Assembly (NCBI GenBank): GCA_035517615.1
Contig: DATIYM010000062.1
Span: 1-41,900, forward strand
Reading direction: 5' to 3'
Length of the DNA stretch: 41,900 bases
DNA from: AG25 sp035517615
Lineage (GTDB): Bacteria; Gemmatimonadota; Gemmatimonadetes; Gemmatimonadales; GWC2-71-9
Translations under genes and position numbers: made by a program
Notes under the pieces: model-generated
Databases searched by the model: none
Seen by the model: the letters and a program-made list of their open reading frames with translations, nothing else
What the model was told of the DNA's origin: nothing
In this document: piece after piece, positions 7,964-14,834 of the stretch
How positions within the stretch are numbered: position 1 is the first letter of the stretch
Layout: each line of letters starts with the position of its first letter

Positions 7964-8965
7964 TCAGAAAGTCAGGTGGAAGGTGAAGAATGTGGGGTTG
8001 TCGTCGATGAAATCCGAGCTCGAGGCAAACGTGCGCGCGAGATCAAAGCCGATCGCGCCACTCGAGAGTCCCATGCCGAAGCTCGGCCCGCTGACCCCGC
8101 TACCCGCGAACGCGTATCCTCCGCGGACGCGCACCAGCCGCTGGTAGCCCACGTCGACACCAAATCGCATCTGGGACTCCCCCTCGCCACGCCACGGGCT
8201 ATCGAGGTCGGCAGCGACCTCCACGTCGATGCCCCCATTGCCGGTGCCATTCGCCGCTGTGGCTTCACCCCCCGGATTCGGTGGTGTGCCGGCCCTGGGG
8301 CGCGCGGCTCCGCTTCCCGCGACGTGGGCACCGAGACGATACAGCGCCCCGAGCACCAGGCGTGCCGGAAGGGGATCAGCCTGGTCCGGCAGTTTCAGGC
8401 CGATGTTCTTCAGGGCCACGCCGAGGCGGAGCGCGCCATCGGGTCCGACGTTGAGCTGCCCGCCCAGGTCGAAGCCATGAGCTGTGCCTTGCGAGCTCGC
8501 GACCGCTTCACAGTCGCCGCTGCAGGACAGGCGCGTCTGCACCAGCTTGTAGTTGATTCCGAGTGTGAGCGAGCCCGCGATCTCCGCCGAGTACGACGCG
8601 AGGAACTCGAGGTTTCGCGGGGCGATTTGCGCGACGACGTTGTTCGTGGAATCCGTGCGGTCGAGCGATCCGTAGTCGAGCAGGTAGACCGCGCCGCCGA
8701 ACACGCCGAATGAGTGGGCTGGGAAGTAGGCGGTCAGCGCGTGCGCGTTGCCGGCGGCGAGGCTCGCGTTCTCGACTGCGAATTCGCTCGACTGCATCGT
8801 GGCGAGCCCCGCCGGATTCCAAAATACCGCCTCACCCCGGCCCTCCATCGTCACGGCAGTCTGTCCCATGCCGACGGCCTGCGCGCCGATGGGCAGTGAC
8901 AGAAACAACGCTCCGGAGTTGTCGGAGAATTGGGCGGTCAGGCAGACGGGCGGACAGGTGAACAA
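7964..8965 (-). CDS. PorV/PorQ-family outer-membrane protein
   Basis: 333 residues from the TTG at 8965. The mature start contains the family hallmark: repeated small residues, then SLPIGAQAVGMGQTAVTMEG and AVFWNPAGLATM, as in PorV/PorQ (UPF0164) and FadL-like barrels. It continues as alternating beta strands and ends with an aromatic residue (FTFHLTF), typical of outer-membrane barrels. PorV-type proteins act as shuttle or anchor partners in type IX secretion in Bacteroidota, but the family is wider and no other T9SS gene is visible. The start is a problem. The signal-peptide-like stretch PLLLAALLFTCPPVCLTAQ continues in frame upstream of 8965 without any in-frame ATG, GTG or TTG; only CTG or ATT are available. 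The true start may be non-canonical, or the 5' end altered. Confidence 0.8.
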   Translation of the reverse strand: MFTCPPVCLTAQFSDNSGALFLSLPIGAQAVGMGQTAVTMEGRGEAVFWNPAGLATMQSSEFAVENASLAAGNAHALTAYFPAHSFGVFGGAVYLLDYGSLDRTDSTNNVVAQIAPRNLEFLASYSAEIAGSLTLGINYKLVQTRLSCSGDCEAVASSQGTAHGFDLGGQLNVGPDGALRLGVALKNIGLKLPDQADPLPARLVLGALYRLGAHVAGSGAARPRAGTPPNPGGEATAANGTGNGGIDVEVAADLDSPWRGEGESQMRFGVDVGYQRLVRVRGGYAFAGSGVSGPSFGMGLSSGAIGFDLARTFASSSDFIDDNPTFFTFHLTF

Positions 8966-8996
8966 CAGCGCGGCGAGCAGCAGCGGTCCGCCCGTC
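8945..8996. repeat. Inverted repeat inside the PorV/PorQ signal-peptide region
   Basis: GACGGGCGGAC (8945-8955) and GTCCGCCCGTC (8986-8996) are perfect 11-bp inverted arms separated by 30 nt. The right flank continues into CCGCCCATCCGC (9004-9015). The same 12-mer appears in opposite orientation inside era (9642-9653). It looks like a short G/C-rich repeat of this genome that has invaded the 5' end of the gene. Confidence 0.6.
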
Positions 8997-9017
8997 CGTC
9001 GACCCGCCCATCCGCTC

Positions 9018-9200
9018 TTAAAAATGTTTCGCCTCGTCGATCAGCATGATCGGGATGTCGTCCTCGACCATGTAAATGAGCCGACACGTCTGGCAGACGA
9101 GCGCTTCAGCCTGATCTGGGGAAGCTCCGACCCGGTGCTCGAGGGGACCCTTGCACTTGGGGCAGACGAGAATCTCGAGCAGCTCAGGGGCAAGGCTCAC
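9018..9200 (-). CDS. Trm112-family (YcaR-like) zinc-binding protein
   Basis: 60 residues from the GTG at 9200, the usual YcaR length. It carries LLEILVCPKCKGPLEH (first CxxC), LVCQTCRLIYMVEDDIPIML (second CxxC plus the conserved Ile-Pro-x-Met segment). Trm112 proteins are small zinc proteins that activate methyltransferases in eukaryotes and archaea; bacterial YcaR roles are less clear. The GTG overlaps the era TGA in a GTGA, which decides the start; the open frame extends to 9245 inside era. Translational coupling to era is likely. Confidence 0.88.
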   Translation of the reverse strand: MSLAPELLEILVCPKCKGPLEHRVGASPDQAEALVCQTCRLIYMVEDDIPIMLIDEAKHF

Positions 9201-10051
9201 GTGGTGTACCCGAGTCGTCGGAGTTGTGCTTCCTGGCGGCGCCACTTGGGGAGGACCTTCACGTGCAGCTCCAGATACACCTGCTGGCCGACGAGCGGCT
9301 CGATCTTGGCGCGAGCCGAGCTGCCCAGCGCCTTGATCGTGCGGCCAGCCTCGCCGATGACGATCCGCTTCTGCGTCTCACGCTCGACGGCGACCACGGC
9401 CCGAATATACACCGGATTTGTATTCTCTCGATACTCATCGATCTCCACCGCCACACTGTAGGGGAGCTCCTCCTGCAGCAGCTCGAATGCGGCCTCGCGA
9501 ATGAACTCCGCCACGAAGAAGCGCATCGGCTGCGTAGCCACCTCTTCCGGATCGTAATGAAATGGTCCTTCCGGCAGCAACGACGCAAGCCGGTCGAGCA
9601 GGGTATCGAGGCCGGCGCCGGTTTGCGCGGAGACGATGACGGCGGATGGGCGGATCGGCGGATGGGCCGATGGGGAGACCAGATCGGCTTTCGTGTAGAC
9701 GGTCAGGATCGGCGCTCGCGGCGAGCGATCGAGCCGTGCGACCTGTTCGAACGGCGGAGCAGGATATTCGGGGAGGGGATGGAGATGGGCGATCACCTCG
9801 GATTCCGCCAGCGCGCGCAGCGCCGCCGCACGCATCGTTTCCTGGAGCTTGTATCTCGGTTCGAGCAACCCGGGAGAGTCCGTGAAGATGAATTGCGTGT
9901 CGCCGCGCGTCAGCAACCCGATCACCGGCAACCGCGTGGATTGCGGCTTGGGCGAGACGATCGCGAGATGCTCGCCCAGGAGTGCGTTCAGCAAGGTGGA
10001 CTTGCCGACGTTGGGCTTTCCGGCGAGAACGACGGTACCGCAGCGGGTCAT
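9197..10051 (-). CDS. era: Ribosome-assembly GTPase Era
   Basis: 284 residues (E. coli 301). G1 is GKPNVGKST, G2 region QSTRLPVIG, G3 is DSPG instead of DTPG, and G4 is TKAD instead of NKxD. The C-terminal type II KH domain contains VIGEAGRTIKALG and the end LRRLGYTT. Era binds the 3' end of 16S rRNA during 30S maturation. The stretch between G3 and G4 is shorter than in E. coli, and the segment after G4 (SAHPPIRPSA) is coded by a short G/C-rich repeat. The frame stays open upstream to 10816, but that part is antisense-free shadow of the regulator gene in another frame. MTRCGTVVLAGKPN from the ATG at 10051 is the natural start. The leader has no clear SD and consists of heptamer repeats. Confidence 0.9.
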   Translation of the reverse strand: MTRCGTVVLAGKPNVGKSTLLNALLGEHLAIVSPKPQSTRLPVIGLLTRGDTQFIFTDSPGLLEPRYKLQETMRAAALRALAESEVIAHLHPLPEYPAPPFEQVARLDRSPRAPILTVYTKADLVSPSAHPPIRPSAVIVSAQTGAGLDTLLDRLASLLPEGPFHYDPEEVATQPMRFFVAEFIREAAFELLQEELPYSVAVEIDEYRENTNPVYIRAVVAVERETQKRIVIGEAGRTIKALGSSARAKIEPLVGQQVYLELHVKVLPKWRRQEAQLRRLGYTT

Positions 10052-10056
10052 GCAGA

Positions 10057-10098
10057 GAATGTCGAATGTCGAATATCGAATGTCCAATGCAGATATTT
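10057..10098. repeat. Heptamer tandem repeat in the era leader
   Basis: Six consecutive 7-nt units on the plus strand: GAATGTC, GAATGTC, GAATATC, GAATGTC, CAATGCA, GATATTT, the last two degenerate. It occupies the space where the era ribosome-binding site should be, between era (start 10051) and the stop of the large regulator (10120). The same unit family forms the hairpin at 41222-41275 and a degenerate copy near 39721. Confidence 0.85.
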
Positions 10099-10119
10099 CC
10101 CACAATGCGATAACCGCGC

Positions 10120-13100
10120 TTAGAACTCCAGTTCCTCCCATTCCTGCTTCACCCTCTGGAGCAGCGCTTCGTACCGCGCGTCGCCCCGGAGCCGGGTGAG
10201 GAACGGATCGTACTCGGCGAGCATGGGATAGTTGATGAAGCCGCGCTGGACTGCATGCGCGATCCACTGGAGTGCCTCGTCGCGTGCATCCATCATTGCG
10301 CAGAATCCGGCCAGATACCAGCACGTGATTTCGAACGAGCGCGCGGCTGCAGTCAGCTCTGGCGTGAGCGCCGCCAGGGCCTCGCCACGCTCCCCCCGGA
10401 GGGCGTGCAGGAAGAAATTGTTGTACCAGATCCACGGGCTTGCCGGGGCGAGGAGTTCGAGCGATGTGAGAACTTTGCGCGCTTCGTCGAAGCGTTGATT
10501 CCACACGAGTGCCATCGCGATCGTGTGCACCGAGGCAGGATTCCTGGGCTCGAGATCGAGCCAGCGGCGATACCAGGGGAGCGCCGCCTCGAACCGTCCG
10601 CCGAGCCACTCGAGCCATCCGGGTATGCAAAGGTTCATGGTTGTCAGCGGATCCGTATCGAGAAGCCGCTCCGCCAGCGGCCGCCCGATTTCCACCTTTC
10701 CGAGCGAACCCAGCCATCCGATACACCAGAAGAGCGCGTCCCTGTGATAGGGATCGATCGCCAGCGCACGGAGCATGGCCCGGACGCCCTCCCTGATGTC
10801 CCCGCGCCGGCACCACGCCAGTCCCGTGAGAAAGTGCGCATCGGCAGAAGTGCGATCGAGCTCGAGAGCCTTTCGGGCGCAGACTTGGATGCGGCGCAGC
10901 GTGCCGGCGTTTTCAAACATCAGCAACCCGTACTGGGAGTACACCGCGCCGAGCGTCGCGTACAGGAGCGCGTTTTCTCCTCCGAGCCTGAGGCCCGCGC
11001 GGAGCAGCGATCGCGCGCGATGCAGCCGCTCGACCGTCAGGTCGTGAGACATTACCTCGCGCGCGCGCAGGTAGCACTCGTACGCCCGGCCGTCGGGAAT
11101 CGCGCGCCGCCCGAGCCTCCGATCCTGAGTGGGAGTCAGGGGGACGTGGAGGGCCGTCGCGACCTCGCGGGCGGTCTGCTGCGCGAGCTCCGACAGCGCG
11201 CCGACGCCGAGCACGCGTTGCATACTCCAGACAATCGTGCTGCTCGCGGTGTGCACCAGGTCGAGCGAAACGCGCACCATTTCGGTTGAGCCGGCGAGCC
11301 TGCCCCGCAGCACGTATCGGACATTGATCTCGCTCGCGAGCGCCGCAATCTCGCGATCGCTGCCTTTGAGCTTCCTCGCGGAAGCCCAGGAGATCACGCG
11401 CAGCGAATCGATGCCCGTAAGTGCCGCGACGACCTCCTCCGACAAACCATCCGTATAGCCGTCCACGGCCGCGTCGCCGGGCGCGAACGGAATGACCAGA
11501 ATCGAGCGCTGATGGGATTCGATCGGCTGGATCCGCACGCCCGACAGCCCCTCGAGCCGCGCCGGGAGCTCGGCCGGCTCCGCGCATGTCCAGATACCGC
11601 CGCGCACGGCCAGCACCCCGTGGTCGATGGCTCGTTCGAGCACGTCCAGCGCCGCAAGAGGCGAGCCCGCCGCAATTGTCTGTAACCGCTCAGGCAGCTC
11701 CCGCGCCCACTGCAACTCGGGCAACGCGCCATGTCCTTCCAGCAACATCCGCATATCCTTCGCCGCCAGCGGGGCCAGGCGAACCGTGGCGGTGTGCGCG
11801 CCCGGGATACGATCGGACGCGGTGCGGGACGCGGTCACAATCAGCGTGGCGAACCGATCCACGCGGTCCCAGACCGCATCGAGCACCTCGCGCGAGTGGT
11901 TATCGGCCCAGTGCACGTCGTCGAGCAGGAGCGCGATGGGACGCTCTTCCGACACGGCCTGCAGCAGCTCGAGCAGCGCAAACAGCCGGTTGCGGGTCGC
12001 CTCTTCCCCGATCGCGCGGTCCGGGGCTACGGGGAAGCGGCGAGACAGCGTGGGATTGAGCGCGACGAGCGCGGCAGCCGTCACGGCGGAGACGCCCGCG
12101 GCGCCCGGCAGCTCGGCCAGCTCCGTCGCGACGTCGGACGCGAGTACATAGGGCACTTCCCGGGTCGTCCAGTTCGAGGCGAGATAGACGACGCACGCGC
12201 CCAGCGCCTGCAGGCGGGTTTTCGCCTCTTTGAGGAAGATCGTCTTTCCAAATCCGGTGGGAGCAACGATTTCGATGTGCGCACCATGACGCCACCTGGT
12301 CTTTTCCCACGCGCGCAGCAGCACGCCCATTTCCGTCGCGCGACCGACGAGCCTCGCCATGGCCGTCGCCATGGGCTGCACGTCCTGAGGTGTCGCGCGA
12401 CGCCGCGCCCGACGCAGCAGCTCGCGCGTGGGCGGATCAGGCTCCCGTCCCGCCATGGCGAGCTGCCATTCGAGGAGATCGGCTTCAGTCGCGGCGCGAA
12501 TCCGCTCGCCCCCGGCCAGCAACGTCTCGAGGTACAACCGCCAACACGCCTCGTCCGTCTGTTGGGCGTCACGCACCCGTTGCGCTAATGCAATGGCGCG
12601 CGTGAAGTCTCCCAAACGGACCGCGCGGCGGGCGATTTCTTCCCCCGAGTTGCAAAAGGTGCGGGAGAGCCGGTAGCGCTCGAGGTTCGCCCACTCGTCG
12701 AATCCCGTCGAACCGGAGCTCCCCAGTCCGGCGAGAAAATCGCCCCGGTACAACCGGACCGCGCGCTCGACCTGTCCACCATCGAGCGCGCTGAGAAAGG
12801 CATCGCGGTCGCACCGCACCGAGCGATCGAGCACCAACTCTCCCGTCCGATTCGCAATCACCACCGTGCCGACACGCCGGCGGATGTACCACAAAGTTTG
12901 GCGGAGATCGTGCTGCGCCACATCGGGTGGACGATCGGACCAGAGCAGCTCGCTAATCCGGTCGCGTGGCACGCGGCGTTCGGGAGCGCTGGCGAGATAC
13001 GCGAGGAGCGCGACCGGCTTGCCGGGGCCAAAGAGCGTCTGCAGTCCGGCGCCCGTCTTCCCTCTTCCCCGTCCACGGGCGGCAAGCGAGGCGCCACCCA

Positions 13101-13224
13101 GAGTCGTGAGAATCAGCCCTGGTGCGAGCTTCCCATCAGTTGCGGAGCGTCCAGGATGCGAGGCCGTGGTTTCCCCTCCCCCACAGACCGGGGGAGAACC
13201 TACTGGCGGCGTCTCGTTCGGCAA
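10120..13224 (-). CDS. Large BTAD (SARP-type) regulator with ATPase, TolB-like and TPR domains
   Basis: 1034 residues. Domains in order: a winged-helix DNA-binding domain (about 35-125, with VPRDRISELLW and LRQTLWYIRRRVG) and a BTAD helical repeat domain (about 130-265). Next is an AAA/STAND-type ATPase with P-loop APTGFGKT (about 320) and Walker B ALLLDDVHWAD (about 430). A TolB/FlgO-like alpha/beta domain follows (about 570-670, starting RSILVIPFAPGD and containing YTDGLSEEVVAAL). TPR repeats fill about 690-1034. SARP-family proteins activate transcription by binding direct repeats; the ATPase and TPR parts usually sense signals or scaffold. No target can be named. The TTG at 13224 is the longest start; no in-frame ATG exists before the DNA-binding domain. 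A 17-nt palindrome lies just upstream. Confidence 0.88.
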   Translation of the reverse strand: MPNETPPVGSPPVCGGGETTASHPGRSATDGKLAPGLILTTLGGASLAARGRGRGKTGAGLQTLFGPGKPVALLAYLASAPERRVPRDRISELLWSDRPPDVAQHDLRQTLWYIRRRVGTVVIANRTGELVLDRSVRCDRDAFLSALDGGQVERAVRLYRGDFLAGLGSSGSTGFDEWANLERYRLSRTFCNSGEEIARRAVRLGDFTRAIALAQRVRDAQQTDEACWRLYLETLLAGGERIRAATEADLLEWQLAMAGREPDPPTRELLRRARRRATPQDVQPMATAMARLVGRATEMGVLLRAWEKTRWRHGAHIEIVAPTGFGKTIFLKEAKTRLQALGACVVYLASNWTTREVPYVLASDVATELAELPGAAGVSAVTAAALVALNPTLSRRFPVAPDRAIGEEATRNRLFALLELLQAVSEERPIALLLDDVHWADNHSREVLDAVWDRVDRFATLIVTASRTASDRIPGAHTATVRLAPLAAKDMRMLLEGHGALPELQWARELPERLQTIAAGSPLAALDVLERAIDHGVLAVRGGIWTCAEPAELPARLEGLSGVRIQPIESHQRSILVIPFAPGDAAVDGYTDGLSEEVVAALTGIDSLRVISWASARKLKGSDREIAALASEINVRYVLRGRLAGSTEMVRVSLDLVHTASSTIVWSMQRVLGVGALSELAQQTAREVATALHVPLTPTQDRRLGRRAIPDGRAYECYLRAREVMSHDLTVERLHRARSLLRAGLRLGGENALLYATLGAVYSQYGLLMFENAGTLRRIQVCARKALELDRTSADAHFLTGLAWCRRGDIREGVRAMLRALAIDPYHRDALFWCIGWLGSLGKVEIGRPLAERLLDTDPLTTMNLCIPGWLEWLGGRFEAALPWYRRWLDLEPRNPASVHTIAMALVWNQRFDEARKVLTSLELLAPASPWIWYNNFFLHALRGERGEALAALTPELTAAARSFEITCWYLAGFCAMMDARDEALQWIAHAVQRGFINYPMLAEYDPFLTRLRGDARYEALLQRVKQEWEELEF

Positions 13225-13662
13225 CGCAACTCAACGGTTCCATCATGGAACCAACCGGCGATGCCAATCTGACGAGGGTCTGACGCCCCGAGGGAGCCAT
13301 GAAGTGAGCGTTGCACCGCATCTCCGTCGTCGGCCTCGCACCGTACGCGGGCGCCTGCGATCGCAGCAACGTGGGTGTCGGTCCATCCCCAGCCTGCGAG
13401 AAAGCCGGCGGCGGCGGGCGTCGGTTGTGGTCCGGCACAGCTTCTGCCAGACTCTGGGCTCTTCGCTGGCAATCTCGTTGGGTGGCGACGTCGACGCGCG
13501 CGTCCAAAACAACGCATTGAATGCAGCAGCGGCGGGCGTTCGCCCAAGGCAGCCCGCGCTGTCGGAGGACGGCGAGACGTTGATCTTCACGTCAAACCGT
13601 CCCGGGGAAACCGCCAACAATGATCTGTGGATGTCGACCCGCAGGCCGGGCGGACCGTACGC
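13225..13662. other. 438-nt stretch without an intact gene
   Basis: It holds the palindrome at 13236-13252 next to the regulator start and the PD40 gene remnant at its right end. The part from 13253 to about 13509 shows no recognisable coding similarity in any frame, RNA gene or repeat that I can see. It could contain the regulator promoter and decayed coding DNA. Confidence 0.5.
13236..13252. promoter_or_regulatory. Perfect 17-nt palindrome upstream of the BTAD regulator
   Basis: GGTTCCAT-C-ATGGAACC, two 8-nt arms around one base, located 11 nt upstream of the TTG start at 13224. It could be an operator, possibly autoregulatory, or a hairpin masking the weak start. No ribosome-binding site is evident in the 11 nt between palindrome and start. 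Confidence 0.55.
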
Positions 13663-13669
13663 TCAATAG
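13510..13669 (+). pseudogene. Remnant of a PD40 (WD40-like beta-propeller) protein gene
   Basis: The plus frame ending at the TAG at 13667-13669 encodes the C-terminal piece RQPALSEDGETLIFTSNRPG followed by NNDLWMSTRR. This is the classic PD40/TolB-propeller blade signature (SxDGxxLxFxSxRxG...xDLW). No start, signal peptide or further blades precede it in any frame, so it is a fragment. Its last 7 nt overlap the end of the opposite-strand gene at 13663. Confidence 0.55.
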
Positions 13670-13974
13670 CCCTTGGCGTGCAGCACCCTCACCCTGGCCT
13701 CGAGATCCGCCGGATAGGTCTCAACAACGCGACCCAGCGGCGTGACGTAGATGCGCACGCTCGACGCCCCAGGAATCTCCGTCGGATAGAATGCGAACGA
13801 CCAGACGTGCGCGCTGGCTCCATTCCACAGGAATGTCGTGGTTTGAACGCCCATCTCGGGCGGCGGATCGCCCAGCAGCGAACCGACCTGACTGTACGCG
13901 ATAGCCCAGGAGGCTCCGGCAACGATTCCCGCGACGACGGCAAGCATCAAGACCAGCCAGATCAAGCGGACCAC
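13663..13974 (-). CDS. Small membrane-anchored or secreted protein, unknown function
   Basis: 103 residues from a GTG at 13974 with GAGGAG 5 nt upstream. One N-terminal hydrophobic helix (about 3-26, LIWLVLMLAVVAGIVAGASWA) is followed by an about 75-residue extracytoplasmic domain containing FAFYPTEIPGASSVRIYVTP. No cysteine or known motif is seen. It starts 15 nt after the stop of the zinc-ribbon gene at 13990, so both are probably one transcript. I do not recognise the family. Confidence 0.7.
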   Translation of the reverse strand: MVRLIWLVLMLAVVAGIVAGASWAIAYSQVGSLLGDPPPEMGVQTTTFLWNGASAHVWSFAFYPTEIPGASSVRIYVTPLGRVVETYPADLEARVRVLHAKGY

Positions 13975-13989
13975 AGGGTCTCCTCGAAG

Positions 13990-14343
13990 CTACGCGAAGT
14001 AGGCGTCTCCCCAGCCGATCTCGAACACGCCGCCGCATTTCGCGCACCTGAGACTCACGGACGCATTGCCGAGAGCCGCGCGATTGCGACATTCGGGACA
14101 CACCGCATAGCGCGGCCCCCAGCGCACGGGCAGCGCCTTGGAGTTCTGGGGCCGCGGCACGACCGACCAGACGCCGGGATGCGCGGGGAGCATGTAGAGC
14201 AGCGAACGCGACACGCCGACCGGACGCGAATTCACGTCGAGCACGGCTTCTTCCGTGGTGAGCCGCAGGATGCGATACCACGCGCCGCGTCGCAGCTGGC
14301 ACGTCGCGTCGGTGCGCACGCGAGCCCAGCGCAAGTCCGTCAT
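13990..14343 (-). CDS. Zinc-ribbon protein, paralogue A of a divergent pair
   Basis: 117 residues. The N-terminal about 75 residues form a beta-rich domain (WARVRTDATCQLRRGAWYRILRL). The C-terminus has a zinc ribbon CPEC...CAKC (about 81-103). It is clearly homologous over its full length to the plus-strand gene at 14491: WARVR, C-x-x-RRGAWY, SVV-x-RP, RYxVCxxCR and CxxCG are shared in the same order. GGAGG lies 5 nt upstream of the ATG. No known function; the small size and zinc ribbon suggest a nucleic-acid- or protein-binding accessory factor (inference). Confidence 0.78.
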   Translation of the reverse strand: MTDLRWARVRTDATCQLRRGAWYRILRLTTEEAVLDVNSRPVGVSRSLLYMLPAHPGVWSVVPRPQNSKALPVRWGPRYAVCPECRNRAALGNASVSLRCAKCGGVFEIGWGDAYFA

Positions 14344-14371
14344 GGAGTCCTCCGTTTCTGGCGCGGGACGA

Positions 14372-14386
14372 TTGTACGCACTACAA
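14372..14386. promoter_or_regulatory. Dyad TTGTA-N5-TACAA in the divergent control region
   Basis: TTGTA (14372-14376) and TACAA (14382-14386) are perfect inverted arms around CGCAC, 29 nt upstream of the minus-strand zinc-ribbon gene. A repressor or activator dyad is possible; no regulator is identified. Confidence 0.4.
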
Positions 14387-14411
14387 AACGCTCGTTCCGG
14401 CCCCAGGGCGA

Positions 14412-14427
14412 TGTGACTGCCGTCACC
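14412..14427. promoter_or_regulatory. CRP/FNR-like palindrome between the divergent zinc-ribbon genes
   Basis: TGTGA-CTGCCG-TCACC matches 9 of the 10 fixed positions of the E. coli CRP consensus TGTGA-N6-TCACA. It lies 63 nt upstream of the plus-strand gene and 68 nt upstream of the minus-strand gene. An extra half-site GTCACA follows near 14449-14454. Whether this organism has a CRP with this specificity is unknown from the window. Confidence 0.45.
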
Positions 14428-14490
14428 CAGCGGATGGGCGTGGTCACATAGCTTTGCCAGGAGCGCCCAACACCAAAGGAGGAGGACGAG

Positions 14491-14832
14491 ATGGAAGTTC
14501 GACAGTGGGCGCGAGTGCGCGGCGATGTGAACTGCAGCGTTCGCCGCGGCGCCTGGTATCAGGTCGTGAGACTCATGCCCGAAGCGGTGATCCTCGAAGT
14601 CGGGCAGCGCTCGGTAAGCGTGCCGCGCGAGCTGTTGCAGATTGTGGCACTACGCCCTAACCGCTGGTCCGTGGTCCAGCGCCCCTACGATGCGGTGGAC
14701 TTGCCGATGAAATGGGGATCGCGCTACGGGGTCTGTTCCACCTGCCGTCATCGCATGCCACTCGAGTCCCAACAAAAGACGTTGAGCTGTGGTCGGTGCG
14801 GCGCGACGGCTGAGGTGGCGTGGCGGGAATAG
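14491..14832 (+). CDS. Zinc-ribbon protein, paralogue B of a divergent pair
   Basis: 113 residues. It has the same layout as the minus-strand gene at 13990: WARVRGDVNCSVRRGAWYQVV at the N-terminus, KWGSRYGVCSTC then CGRCG at the C-terminal zinc ribbon. A very strong SD (AAAGGAGGAGG, 5 nt before the ATG) suggests high expression. It ends 2 nt before the stop of the convergent TerC gene, so the two transcripts must overlap. Function is not recognised; the divergent duplication implies a shared regulatory region or two subunits. Confidence 0.78.
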   Translation: MEVRQWARVRGDVNCSVRRGAWYQVVRLMPEAVILEVGQRSVSVPRELLQIVALRPNRWSVVQRPYDAVDLPMKWGSRYGVCSTCRHRMPLESQQKTLSCGRCGATAEVAWRE

Positions 14833-14834
14833 GT

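Noticed and set aside
10052..10816. Upstream extension of the era frame
   Set aside because: It lies inside the large regulator gene on the same strand in another frame, and has no GTPase features before the ATG at 10051.
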